Source of the DNA: an uncultured Elusimicrobia bacterium
GTDB lineage: Bacteria > Elusimicrobiota > Endomicrobiia > Endomicrobiales > CAIRNS01
Direction of reading: 5' to 3'
Assembly (NCBI GenBank): GCA_903880015.1
Contig: CAIRNS010000023.1
Coordinates: 1 to 61,249 of the forward strand
Length of the DNA: 61,249 nucleotides
The translations under genes and the position numbers were made by a program. This document shows, piece after piece, positions 41,795 through 50,673 of this stretch. How positions within the stretch are numbered: the stretch's first letter is position 1; each line of letters opens with the position of its first letter. A model generated the notes under the pieces. That model saw nothing but the letters and a program-made list of their open reading frames with translations. It ran no database searches and was not told the origin of the DNA.

Positions 41795-42691
41795 GTGAAC
41801 TTGATTGACGATGTCATCGAGTATTCCGGCATGGTTATCCGGCCGCCCAGCGAGGCGGAAAGCATCATCTTTCAAATAACGCTGGGCTGTTCCGATAATG
41901 GATGTATTTTTTGTCCCGCCTATAAAGAAAAGAAATTTTCTGTCAGGGGTATGGCAGCAATAGAAAAAGAAATGCAGACAGCGTCGCGGGCGTTTCCTGA
42001 CGCGCGGCGGATTTTTTTCGCCGACGGCGACGCCTTGGCGGCGGGGATGCAAACACTCCGTGACGCCTGTGTGTGCGCTATCCGGTATTTTCCCAAATTA
42101 TCCCGTATTGCACTCTACGGTTCCGCAAAAAGTATCGAGCCCTTCTCAGTGCAGGACTTGCGGGAATTAGCGTCACTTAAATTGACCATGGTGTATATTG
42201 GTTTTGAGACAGGGGATCCGGGCATTTACGCCGGCATCCACAAATACGGTACACCCGATAAAAATGCCGCAGCGTGTAAGAAGGTTATGGCGGCTGGCAT
42301 GACGGCCAATGCTACCGTCATCCTCGGATTGGCTGGAACAGAACGAACTGCTGACCATGCCGTCAACACAGCACATCTTTTAAATGACGCTCGGCCGCAG
42401 CAAATCGCAGCGCTGACCTTGATGATTGCTGAAAATACGCCACTGGCGGCCCGGGTACAGCGCGGTGCATTTTCAGAGCTAAAAACATTCGAGTATCTGT
42501 CTGAATTGAAAATGATGTTGGAAAATCTTGATGATTTTCCGTGTATTTTTATGGCTGACCATGCATCAAATTATCTCCCGGTCCGCGCGCGATTTCCGCG
42601 TGACCGGCGCCGGGTGATAAGCGAAATAGAATCTATTCTTTCCGTCGGTGATCTGCGAACGCTTGTTCCTGAGAATCGCCGCGGTTTGTGA
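41795..42691 (+). CDS. Radical SAM protein, COG1032-like
   Basis: The 298-residue product begins VNLIDDVIEYSG (GTG start) and shows IRPPSEAESIIFQITLGC, then the cluster motif CSDNGCIFC (CX4CX2C). FFADGDALA and VYIGFETGDPGIYAGIHKYG follow, the latter typical of SAM-binding barrels of the COG1032 type. Its substrate is unknown. GTG 41795 is chosen because relatives start just before a Y/SGxxxRPPSEA motif; no ribosome site is present. The CoA-disulfide reductase gene follows 28 bases after its stop. Confidence 0.85.
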   Translation: MNLIDDVIEYSGMVIRPPSEAESIIFQITLGCSDNGCIFCPAYKEKKFSVRGMAAIEKEMQTASRAFPDARRIFFADGDALAAGMQTLRDACVCAIRYFPKLSRIALYGSAKSIEPFSVQDLRELASLKLTMVYIGFETGDPGIYAGIHKYGTPDKNAAACKKVMAAGMTANATVILGLAGTERTADHAVNTAHLLNDARPQQIAALTLMIAENTPLAARVQRGAFSELKTFEYLSELKMMLENLDDFPCIFMADHASNYLPVRARFPRDRRRVISEIESILSVGDLRTLVPENRRGL

Positions 42692-42719
42692 AGATTATTC
42701 TTGTCCCGGGAGGGTCTTG

Positions 42720-44435
42720 GTGAAAATTATTATTGTCGGCGGTGTGGCGGGCGGTGCGGCAGCGGCGGCGCGGGCGCGGCGGCTTGATGAAAAAGCGGAA
42801 ATCATTCTTTTTGAGCGCGGACCGCACATATCGTATGCGAACTGCGGTTTGCCGTATTTCATCAGCGGCGAAATTACTGATCGCGACCAGTTGTTGATAC
42901 AGACGCCGGAATCCTTTAAAAAGCGCTACAACATCGATGTGCGCGTTTCGTGCGAAGTTGTCGGCATCAACACGAAACAGAAAACAGTGTTGGTCAAAAA
43001 TTATGTATCTCACGGAGAGACGCATCACGAGTACGACAAGCTGATTTTAGCTCCCGGCGCGGAACCGCTGGTACCGAAAATATTCGGCGTCGAAAGTAAT
43101 CGTGTGAAAACTCTGCGTACGCTCGAGGACGCTGACCATATTAAGGACTGCCTGCTCAGTCACGCGCCGCGGCGCGTCGTGGTTGTGGGTGGTGGATATA
43201 TCGGACTTGAGATGGCTGAAGCACTGCGCCATTTGGGTATTCATGTGACCCTCATCGAGATGTCGCGTCAGATGGTTGCACCGATTGACTTTGAAATGGT
43301 TGCGGAAGTGCACCGTCACCTGAAAGCACATGGAGTCGAATTTTATCTGGGTGCAGAAGTCATTGCATTCCGCGATGTAGCCGACGGGCTGGTCATAGCT
43401 CTCAAAAATGGCGGAGAGATTGCGGCGGATTGCGCGATACTGTGCATCGGCATCCGTCCGGAAACGAAGCTGGCAAAAGAAGCCGGATTGAAGATTGGCG
43501 AAACCGGCGGTATCTTGGTCAATGATTATATGCAAACCTCTGACGAGCATATCTATGCCGTCGGAGACGCGGTTGAACTCCCGGATCCGATTTTAGGAAT
43601 CAAGCGGTTGGTCGCGCTTGCCGGCCCCGCTGCAAAACAGGCCCGCATCGCCGCAAACAATATTGTGTTGGGCAACCGCGAAAAGTATATTGGTAGTGTC
43701 GGGACCGCCATTGCCAAAGTGTTTGACATCAGCGTTGGTGTTACGGGCCACGCCAGCAAGTATTTGAAAATGAAAGAGGTGTATTACGCTTCAGCTATCG
43801 TGCATGTTTCGTCCCATGCGGGGTATTATCCGGGTGCGAAACCGCTGACCGTTAAAGTTATTTTCTGCCCTAAATCCGGGAAAATATATGGTGCCCAGGC
43901 CGTCGGTGCCGAAGGCGTCGATAAAGTGATTGAAGTGTTTTCTCTGGCCTGCCAGTATGGCCTTACCGTGGGGCAGATAAAAAATATGGACCAGGCGTAC
44001 GCACCCCCGTTCTCATCGGCAAAGTCTCCCGCCAATATCGTGTGTTTTGTGGCTGATGATATGGTGCAAGGTGTTTCCCGCAATAAATCGTGGCGGGATA
44101 TCGAATTGATTTATGATGATTCCGTCCTCCTGTTGGATGTGCGCAGTGCCGCTGAAGTTGCCGGCGGCGTCATTAAGAACAGCATACATATTCCCCTGCC
44201 CGATCTCCGGGCCCGTATTAATGAGGTTCCGCGCGGGAAAAAAATTTATGTGTACTGTGCGTCCGGACTGCGCAGTTATCTGGCTTCCCGCATCCTTGAA
44301 CAGAACGGGTTTGCGGAAGTGTGGAATCTTTCCGGCGGGTATAAGACCTGGGATACCGCCAGTCGGCAATGGCGCGCGGCGGGGGCGAACGGAGAAGCGA
44401 CCGTGGTAAAAAACGGAGACATAAGCAATGGGTAA
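42720..44435 (+). CDS. CoA-disulfide reductase with C-terminal rhodanese domain
   Basis: The 571-residue product is an FAD/NAD(P)H disulfide oxidoreductase (GGVAGGAAAAARARRL at the start, active-site Cys in ISYANCGLPYFISG near residue 43, VVVVGGGYIGLEMAEAL, IYAVGDAVEL). A rhodanese domain is fused from about residue 460, with catalytic cysteine in VYCASGLRS. This arrangement is known for CoA-disulfide or persulfide/polysulfide reductases, so sulfur or redox handling in an anaerobe is likely. GTG 42720 follows GGGAGGG. It overlaps the next gene by eight bases. Confidence 0.9.
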   Translation: MKIIIVGGVAGGAAAAARARRLDEKAEIILFERGPHISYANCGLPYFISGEITDRDQLLIQTPESFKKRYNIDVRVSCEVVGINTKQKTVLVKNYVSHGETHHEYDKLILAPGAEPLVPKIFGVESNRVKTLRTLEDADHIKDCLLSHAPRRVVVVGGGYIGLEMAEALRHLGIHVTLIEMSRQMVAPIDFEMVAEVHRHLKAHGVEFYLGAEVIAFRDVADGLVIALKNGGEIAADCAILCIGIRPETKLAKEAGLKIGETGGILVNDYMQTSDEHIYAVGDAVELPDPILGIKRLVALAGPAAKQARIAANNIVLGNREKYIGSVGTAIAKVFDISVGVTGHASKYLKMKEVYYASAIVHVSSHAGYYPGAKPLTVKVIFCPKSGKIYGAQAVGAEGVDKVIEVFSLACQYGLTVGQIKNMDQAYAPPFSSAKSPANIVCFVADDMVQGVSRNKSWRDIELIYDDSVLLLDVRSAAEVAGGVIKNSIHIPLPDLRARINEVPRGKKIYVYCASGLRSYLASRILEQNGFAEVWNLSGGYKTWDTASRQWRAAGANGEATVVKNGDISNG

Positions 44436-44901
44436 AAAATTATTTCCACGGGTAATCATAGCCGTATGCGCGGTTCTGATGTGCGTCGTCACGCCTTGCA
44501 TGCTCCATGCTGATGCGGATATCGAGGGGAGCAAGGAAGACGCAGTGTTTCAGCGCGCTCCGGGGTATCACATCATTGAATATGAGAACAATGATGATGC
44601 CATTGATTACAACTATACGGCGGAGAAAAGGGCGATTATCGCAGGGCAGCGGACTTATTTCAATTATTCTATCAATGAAAACGCGCCGGTATCCGACCCG
44701 GCGGAAATCATTCAGTACTACACCGCTATTGTTCGGCGCCAAGGCGGGGAGACCATCTTTTCTGGGCCAACTAACGCCGGATTCTATACGGCAACTTTCA
44801 AGATAATCAGAAAAGACCGGGAAACGTGGGTGCTGTTGACGCCGTTCAATAACGGGGCTGGCTATTTTTTGAATATGGTTGAACACGCCCCGCAAAAGTA
44901 A
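44428..44901 (+). CDS. Exported DUF4892-like protein
   Basis: The 157-residue product has a signal peptide (residues about 5-28, ending LHADA). The mature part resembles the N-terminal module of some OmpA-family proteins (DUF4892-like): ADIEGSKEDAVFQRAPGYHI, YFNYSINENA, IIQYYTAIVRRQGGETIF and NGAGYFLNMVE. No OmpA peptidoglycan-binding domain follows, so it is the module alone. Function unknown; periplasmic or outer-membrane location is inferred. Confidence 0.75.
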   Translation: MGKKLFPRVIIAVCAVLMCVVTPCMLHADADIEGSKEDAVFQRAPGYHIIEYENNDDAIDYNYTAEKRAIIAGQRTYFNYSINENAPVSDPAEIIQYYTAIVRRQGGETIFSGPTNAGFYTATFKIIRKDRETWVLLTPFNNGAGYFLNMVEHAPQK

Positions 44902-44957
44902 GTTCAATGTGATCGTGGTTCCCCCGTTTCTGCGGGGAAAATACAAAAGGATTATCT

Positions 44958-45869
44958 TTGAAGAACTTTCCCTATACCGACATCCTTGGTTGGTCCGTAT
45001 CGCGGTTCGACAAATTCAATTCCTGCAAGCGGCAGTATTATTATGACTATTACGCCAAACACGATGCGGAATTTCCCCGTGCACGGATAACCCAGCTCAA
45101 AGCCATGACCACGCTTGCCCTTGAAGCCGGCAACATCGTCCACGATACCATAAAAACGCTGCTTGAACGCCTGCTGAAAACGGAAGACGCAATCGATACC
45201 ACCCGTTTTATCGACTACGCGCGCCGGAAAACGGACGAGTATGTCGCCGCCAAGGTTTTCGCAGAAGTGTATTATAAGGAATTGCCTTCTGTTGACCCGG
45301 CGACCGTTTTTGGTGCCGTCGAAAAGTGTCTTCAATCATTTCTTGCCAGTGCCCGTTTCGCTTGGATTACCGACAAGGCCGTACGCAACAAGACCGGTTG
45401 GATTATCGAGCCGGGCGGCTATGGCGAAACCCGTATAAACAATCTTAAGGCATACTGCAAAGTTGACTTTCTGTTCCCTGTTGACGGCCGCATTCATATC
45501 CTTGACTGGAAGACCGGAAAACCTGATGCGGTAAAACACAAAAAACAAATGGTCGGCTACGCCACCTGGGCCGCTTATCACTGCGGCGTCGCTTATGAGA
45601 ATATCGAGCCCACTGTCGCCTATCTAAAACCGCCGTACGCCGAATCCACTATCGCCGTCAACGAGTTTGACGCCCAGGAGTTTATCTCTGCCGTTGAGAC
45701 GGAAACCAAACAGATGTACGCGTGCTGTTCCGATTTCAGCCGAAACATTCCCCACCCCAAAGAGACATTTCCGCAAACCCCGCGCACGGTGGTTTGTAAA
45801 TACTGTAACTACCGCGAATTATGCAACCGTCAAACCTCCGATAAGAATCCGGCGAAGGAAGACAAATGA
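44958..45869 (+). CDS. PD-(D/E)XK nuclease, RecB/Cas4-like
   Basis: The 303-residue product has an N-terminal WSVSRFDKFNSCKRQYYYDY, the nuclease core (AYCKVDFLF, ILDWKTGKP giving D...DxK, QMVGYATWAAY) and three cysteines in VCKYCNYRELC. With the N-terminal cysteine these look like the [4Fe-4S] staple of AddB/Cas4-type nucleases. No cas gene or helicase partner is adjacent. TTG 44958 is used with AAAAGG 7 bases upstream. Repair or processing of DNA ends is likely. It overlaps the S66 gene by four bases. Confidence 0.85.
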   Translation: MKNFPYTDILGWSVSRFDKFNSCKRQYYYDYYAKHDAEFPRARITQLKAMTTLALEAGNIVHDTIKTLLERLLKTEDAIDTTRFIDYARRKTDEYVAAKVFAEVYYKELPSVDPATVFGAVEKCLQSFLASARFAWITDKAVRNKTGWIIEPGGYGETRINNLKAYCKVDFLFPVDGRIHILDWKTGKPDAVKHKKQMVGYATWAAYHCGVAYENIEPTVAYLKPPYAESTIAVNEFDAQEFISAVETETKQMYACCSDFSRNIPHPKETFPQTPRTVVCKYCNYRELCNRQTSDKNPAKEDK

Positions 45870-46732
45870 AAATATCGACAATTTCACCCAGCTGGTTGGT
45901 AACCAATAGAGTTGAATTCAGCAAAGGTATCCGGACGCTGGAAAAATGGGGATTTACGGTCGCCGATAAAAAATTTCCTGTCCGCGCCCTTTCGCCCCGT
46001 GAAAAGGCGCGGCAGATACATAACGCTTTTTCTGACAAAAGTATCGGCATGGTTCTTGCCCTGCGGGGCGGGTACAGTTCGATGAAGGTTTTGCCGTATC
46101 TGGATTTCAAGCTCATCAAGAGATACCCGAAACTCTTCGCGGGTTTTAGCGACTTGAGCACTATGCTTAACGCTATTTATGAACGGACCGATATCATAAC
46201 TCTGCACGCGCCGATGGTTATCAACTTTGAGAAGCCAACTGATTTTACCGTCAGTTCCTTTATGAACGCGGTCAACGGTTTCCCAGAAAAGGATCTATTC
46301 AAGGGCGCCCCCGTGGAAGTAATCAGGGCGGGCACCGTGCGCGGGACGCTTAAAGGCGGCAACCTGGTGACGCTGACCGCGCTTATCGGAACCGACTGGG
46401 AGACGCAGACGGACGGATGCATTGTTTTCTTTGAGGATGTTGACGAAAAAATTCACCAGATAGACCGCTACCTGACGCAGTGGGCGCTCAGGGGAAAATT
46501 GCAAAAAATCAAAGGGCTTATTCTGGGCGATTTCCGAAATATAAAAAACAACGATGTGGTGAACATACTTAAAAACACCATGAAGATACATATTCCCGTA
46601 GTTCATTGTCCGTACATAGGGCATGTAAAAAACAAAATAACGCTTCCGGTGGGCGCGACAGTCGAGTTGAGTACCCGGACAAAATCGTTGAGATTGGTCG
46701 GCCATCAATCGGCGGGAGTCCTACGCGCATGA
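45866..46732 (+). CDS. S66 family peptidase (LD-carboxypeptidase/MccF-like)
   Basis: S66 serine peptidases cut L,D bonds in murein tetrapeptides or detoxify microcin C-like compounds. The 288-residue product has LALRGGYSSMKVLPYLDF, the nucleophile Ser in FAGFSDLSTML near residue 95, the Glu in CIVFFEDVDE and the His in YIGHVKNKITLPVG. Length is normal. It overlaps the nuclease gene upstream and spmA downstream (ATGA both times). With spmA-spmB after it, a role in wall peptide trimming is the better reading. Confidence 0.9.
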   Translation: MKISTISPSWLVTNRVEFSKGIRTLEKWGFTVADKKFPVRALSPREKARQIHNAFSDKSIGMVLALRGGYSSMKVLPYLDFKLIKRYPKLFAGFSDLSTMLNAIYERTDIITLHAPMVINFEKPTDFTVSSFMNAVNGFPEKDLFKGAPVEVIRAGTVRGTLKGGNLVTLTALIGTDWETQTDGCIVFFEDVDEKIHQIDRYLTQWALRGKLQKIKGLILGDFRNIKNNDVVNILKNTMKIHIPVVHCPYIGHVKNKITLPVGATVELSTRTKSLRLVGHQSAGVLRA

Positions 46733-47310
46733 ATATAATCTGGTTTCTGCTTATGTGCGTGAGCATTATATTTTCCATCATCAATGGGCGGCTCGATGAT
46801 TTTACCAAGGCCATGTTCGACGCCAGCAAGCTGGCGGTTGAGACCTGTATGTATCTTCTGGGCATTGTCTCGCTCTGGCTGGGGTTAACAAAAATACTTG
46901 AGGATTCCGGTCTTATATTTAAGCTTTCCCATTTCTTTAGGCCCGTGATATCGCGGCTTTTCAAGAATATACCGCCGGATCATCCCTCGATAACTTCGAT
47001 AACATTGAATCTGCTGGCGAATCTTTTCGGATTGGGTAACGCCGCCACCCCGCTGGGGATAAAAGCGATGAAGGACCTGCAAACCCTCAACCCGGACCCG
47101 GAAACGGTTACTTTTGAAATGATGCTTTTTACCGTCATCAATACTTCCAGCATTCAAATCATTCCTTTTACCGTTATCGGACTGCTTGCCAATTACGGGT
47201 CAAAAATGCCGACCGCCATTGTGTTGCCGACCATCATAGCCACGGTGGTATCCACCGTGGCCGCCGTGGGGGTATTGTTTTTGTTTAAGGGGATAAAAAA
47301 ATGGAAATAA
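46729..47310 (+). CDS. spmA: Spore maturation protein A homologue
   Basis: A 193-residue integral membrane protein of the nucleoside-recognition (Gate) family: IIWFLLMCVSIIFSIINGR, ANLFGLGNAATPLGIKAM and FTVINTSSIQIIPFTVIG are typical SpmA motifs. ATG 46729 follows GGCGGGAG and overlaps the S66 stop. In Bacillus spmA-spmB are co-transcribed with dacB and affect spore cortex; here the leading gene is an S66 peptidase. No sporulation genes are visible, so a general envelope role is inferred. Confidence 0.92.
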   Translation: MNIIWFLLMCVSIIFSIINGRLDDFTKAMFDASKLAVETCMYLLGIVSLWLGLTKILEDSGLIFKLSHFFRPVISRLFKNIPPDHPSITSITLNLLANLFGLGNAATPLGIKAMKDLQTLNPDPETVTFEMMLFTVINTSSIQIIPFTVIGLLANYGSKMPTAIVLPTIIATVVSTVAAVGVLFLFKGIKKWK

Positions 47311-47828
47311 TCAATATAATTTCGCAGTTGATTATTCCTCTGTTCATTCTTTTTGCGATTGTATACGGTATTGCCAAAAAAGTCAGGTTGTACGACTCTT
47401 TTGTTTCCGGCGCAAAAGACGGCATCGATGTTATCATAAAGATTTTTCCGTATGTGCTGGCGATTTTTCTTGCCGTCAAGACATTCCAGGCGTCCGGGGC
47501 GTACGACTCGATGAAAAATCTTTTCTCGGGGCTTTCTACGGCACTGAGTATCCCCCCGGAAATATTCTCGCTGGCCATCATTAAACCTCTTTCAGGCAGT
47601 GCGTCATTGGGGATATTTACCGACATTGTTAAAACCACCGGACCCGACTCGCTTGCTTCGCGGATAGCGGCGGTTATTCTGGGGAGCGCGGAAACGACTT
47701 TCTATGTCGTTGCCGTGTATATGGGCGCGGTCAGCATTAAAAAAACAAAATATCTTGTTCCGGTATGTATCACCGCCGACATCGTGGGCATAGCGGTAGC
47801 GATAGCAGTTGTTAAAATGATGTTTTAA
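47301..47828 (+). CDS. spmB: Spore maturation protein B homologue
   Basis: A 175-residue membrane protein paired with SpmA: LIIPLFILFAIVYGIAKKV, ILVKTF-like IFLAVKTFQASGAYD, IIKPLSGSASLGIFTDI and GSAETTFYVVAVYMGAV, the conserved Gate-domain helices. It overlaps spmA by ten bases. SpmA and SpmB probably form one complex; the substrate is unknown. Confidence 0.93.
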   Translation: MEIINIISQLIIPLFILFAIVYGIAKKVRLYDSFVSGAKDGIDVIIKIFPYVLAIFLAVKTFQASGAYDSMKNLFSGLSTALSIPPEIFSLAIIKPLSGSASLGIFTDIVKTTGPDSLASRIAAVILGSAETTFYVVAVYMGAVSIKKTKYLVPVCITADIVGIAVAIAVVKMMF

Positions 47829-47840
47829 AAAAGTCACTTT

Positions 47841-48536
47841 ATGTGCAGATTATTAGGTATTAAAAACTTTAATAGTACCATCCATCGCGATATAGTGCGG
47901 GATTTTTTTTCGTTGGCGAAAAAGGGCGCTGTCCCGCCGGGAAATGAACCCGGACATCTGGATGGCTGGGGCGTCGGGTGGTATGCCGGCGGTAAAGCTG
48001 TCATACAGAAAAGCGGCGGTTCGGCAATCGATGAAGCGCACACGATCAGCGATATCATAAACGGCATAGGAACATCACGGATACTGATAGCTCACCTGAG
48101 AAAATCTGCTTGGAACGATACGGCAAACTCCCGTCACGCCCATCCTTTCGGTTACACTAATTACTTGTTCGCCCATAACGGAACCGTCATAGATTATCAT
48201 CCGTTGCAACAGGCGCTTCCGCAGGCGTTCGCCCCTGAAAAAGATTCGTTGGATACCGAGGTGCTGTTTAGGGCAATCCTCAGTGCACCGGGGAAAAACA
48301 TGGCAGCACAATGCGCGGCAACGGTTTCCACAGTAAAAAAGCTCAATTATACCGCCCTGAACATGCTCTTGACCGACGGGAACGAGCTTCTTGGATACAG
48401 GGATTATTCAAAATATCCGGACTATTATACGCTGTATACAGCTACGATCGGCACCGCGGATATCATCTGTTCAGAACCCTTGCCCATGGCCGGCGCATGG
48501 TCCGCCCTGAGCAACGGACAATTAATCGTCGTATAG
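47841..48536 (+). CDS. Class II glutamine amidotransferase (YafJ-like)
   Basis: The 231-residue product starts MCRLLGIK, putting the catalytic cysteine at position 2. Ntn-hydrolase landmarks follow: DGWGVGWYAGG, LIAHLRKSAWND with HPFGYTNYLFAHNGTV, and LLTDGNELLGYRDYS near the end. It is the amidotransferase domain alone, like YafJ/EgtC-type proteins; the acceptor is unknown. It follows spmB by 12 bases. Ribosome site is weak. Confidence 0.88.
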   Translation: MCRLLGIKNFNSTIHRDIVRDFFSLAKKGAVPPGNEPGHLDGWGVGWYAGGKAVIQKSGGSAIDEAHTISDIINGIGTSRILIAHLRKSAWNDTANSRHAHPFGYTNYLFAHNGTVIDYHPLQQALPQAFAPEKDSLDTEVLFRAILSAPGKNMAAQCAATVSTVKKLNYTALNMLLTDGNELLGYRDYSKYPDYYTLYTATIGTADIICSEPLPMAGAWSALSNGQLIVV

Positions 48537-48636
48537 ATTCTGCAACTCCCGCTTTTCCGCCTCTATTATATCCATGAGCATACAAGAACATTCCTTTATT
48601 CACAGTTTATAGGGTACAGGGTCAAAAGGATACGCC

Positions 48637-50442
48637 ATGAAACATAAAATTCTCGAGACGCTTTCACAGTATTGGGGCTATACCTCTTTCCGCTTGTTTC
48701 AGGAGGAGGCGATTCTTTCTATCCTTGACGATAAAGACACCGTGACTATCCTGCCAACCGGCGGGGGAAAATCGGTTTGCTTTCAGCTGCCGGCGCTTAT
48801 CTCCGACGGGATGGCAGTCATCATTTCGCCGCTGATTTCTTTAATGAAGGACCAGGTGGATTATCTCAAGGATATGGGTATTGCCGCGGAATGTCTCAAC
48901 TCAAGCTTGACGGTGAAAGCGCGCCAGACGGTCGTCGAGAAGGTTCGTGCGGGGACGGTGAAACTGCTGTATTTGTCGCCTGAGCGGTTGATGCTCGATC
49001 ATACGGTCGAACTGCTTAAATCTGTAAAACTCTCGTTCTTTGTTATCGATGAAGCGCACTGCATCAGCCACTGGGGGCACAACTTTCGCGAGGAGTACCG
49101 CCAGCTGGGCCTTATCAAACAAGAGTTCAAAAATATCGGCGTCCATGCGTTTACGGCTACGGCGACGGTCGCAGTGCAGAAGGATATCGTTGAACAACTT
49201 AATCTGGACACACCCCATATCTATATCGGCAACATAGACCGCCCCAACCTGACCTATCGGATACTCCCGCGATCGGGACATGTACTGGGACAGATTGTCG
49301 ATGTTATCAACAAACACCCGCGGGAACCGGGTATTATTTATTGCCTCAGGCGCACGGATGTTGACAGTATTTCGCAAAAACTGACTGCCCTGGGATTAAG
49401 AAACCTACCCTACCATGCCGGTCTTCCTGACGCTGAGCGCAAAAAAAACCAAGACGAATTCTCGGCGGAAAGCGTTGATATCATCGTGGCTACCATTGCG
49501 TTCGGCATGGGCGTCGACCGTTCGAATATTCGCTATGTGATACATGCCGCCATGCCGAAATCCATCGAGCATTATCAGCAGGAAACGGGCCGCGCGGGCC
49601 GCGACGGACTGCCGGCTGATTGTTACCTGTTTTATTCCGGTGGCGATTACCGGATTTGGGAATTCATGCTGCGCGACTCGGCCGACCGGGAAGTGCTTTT
49701 AGTCAAGCTCAGCGCCATGTATAATTTCTGCGTGCGCCCTGAGTGCCGGCACCGGTATCTGGTCACTTATTTTGCGCAGGAGTATGGCGCCACCAATTGC
49801 GGCGCCTGCGATTACTGTCTCGGCGAAGTGGAGATGGCGGAAGACCCCCTGCTTATCGGGCAGAAAATAATTTCCTGCGTCGCTCGCGTTCAGGAACGCT
49901 TTGGCGCGGACCATTTGTCCGATGTTCTCAAAGGCAACCGCACGGCTGCCGTTGAGCGCTGGGGGCATGAAAAACTCTCAACATTCGCGTTGATGAGCGC
50001 CGAGACGAAGGTGTTCATCCGGTTTATGATAGAACAGCTGGTCGGTCAGGGTTTTTTGCGCCGCGAAGGCGAATTCATGACCATAGCGATAACGGCGGCG
50101 GGCCACAATGTGCTCAAAGGCACGGAAGTTCCCCGTTTGGCAAAATTAGTGGTGGCGGAAAAAAAGAAAGATATTGAAAAAAAGCGGCGGGTCCGGCGCA
50201 CTCAGGATTGGGAAGGCGTTGATGAAACGCTGTTCGATATATTGCGCGCCAAGCGCGCGGAACTCGCCCGAAAAAAAGGTGTCCCCGCGTACATCGTTTT
50301 CAGCGACAAAACCCTGAAGGATATGGCATTGACGAAGCCAACCACCATAGACCAGTTCGCCCAAGTATTCGGCGTCGGCGCCTCAAAACAAAAAGAATAC
50401 GGCGCACTATTCGTGGACATCATAAAATCGCACAAACAGTAA
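48637..50442 (+). CDS. recQ: ATP-dependent DNA helicase RecQ
   Basis: 3'-5' DNA helicase in recombination and repair. The 601-residue product has the N-terminal FRLFQEEAI (motif 0), Walker A LPTGGGKSVCFQLP near residue 46, VIDEAHCISHWGHNFR, GIIYCLRRTD, the arginine-finger region QETGRAGRDG and a zinc site (RPECRHRYLVTYF, NCGACDYC). A C-terminal HRDC domain is also present (KTLKDMALTKPTTIDQF). Standard RecQ length and layout. AAAAGGA lies upstream. Confidence 0.96.
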   Translation: MKHKILETLSQYWGYTSFRLFQEEAILSILDDKDTVTILPTGGGKSVCFQLPALISDGMAVIISPLISLMKDQVDYLKDMGIAAECLNSSLTVKARQTVVEKVRAGTVKLLYLSPERLMLDHTVELLKSVKLSFFVIDEAHCISHWGHNFREEYRQLGLIKQEFKNIGVHAFTATATVAVQKDIVEQLNLDTPHIYIGNIDRPNLTYRILPRSGHVLGQIVDVINKHPREPGIIYCLRRTDVDSISQKLTALGLRNLPYHAGLPDAERKKNQDEFSAESVDIIVATIAFGMGVDRSNIRYVIHAAMPKSIEHYQQETGRAGRDGLPADCYLFYSGGDYRIWEFMLRDSADREVLLVKLSAMYNFCVRPECRHRYLVTYFAQEYGATNCGACDYCLGEVEMAEDPLLIGQKIISCVARVQERFGADHLSDVLKGNRTAAVERWGHEKLSTFALMSAETKVFIRFMIEQLVGQGFLRREGEFMTIAITAAGHNVLKGTEVPRLAKLVVAEKKKDIEKKRRVRRTQDWEGVDETLFDILRAKRAELARKKGVPAYIVFSDKTLKDMALTKPTTIDQFAQVFGVGASKQKEYGALFVDIIKSHKQ

Positions 50443-50483
50443 CGAATTGCCGCGCCTTGTGCCTTTTTATTGCTCTTTGCATG

Positions 50484-50560
50484 GTAGCCGCAGAGCTTGC
50501 TCTGCGGCTGTTGTTGTCATGTCGTTGCCATCAACCGGCGAAGCAAGCTTCGCAGCTACA
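50484..50560. repeat. Inverted-repeat doublet (family D)
   Basis: GTAGCCGCAGAGCTTGCTCT at 50484 onward contains a 9-bp perfect hairpin (CCGCAGAGC/GCTCTGCGG). GGCGAAGCAAGCTTCGC at 50537 onward is the same unit inverted. Together they form a head-to-head doublet between recQ and the PAS gene. Confidence 0.7.
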
Positions 50561-50673
50561 AAGATCCATAAATTCAATGTAAATCAGCGTTAATTTTTGC
50601 TATGATTAAAATGTAAAGGGTTTTGGCGTGCCGGCGGCAAGAATTTCTTCAACGGAACAACTGCGGAGGCATT

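Noticed and set aside
44958-45869. Cas4 protein marking a CRISPR system
   Set aside because: The Cas4-like Fe-S nuclease layout is real, but no other cas gene or repeat array is near; a generic RecB-like nuclease is the safer call.
46729-47828. spmA-spmB as evidence of an endospore former
   Set aside because: These Gate-family proteins occur in many non-sporulating bacteria, and no other sporulation gene is visible.
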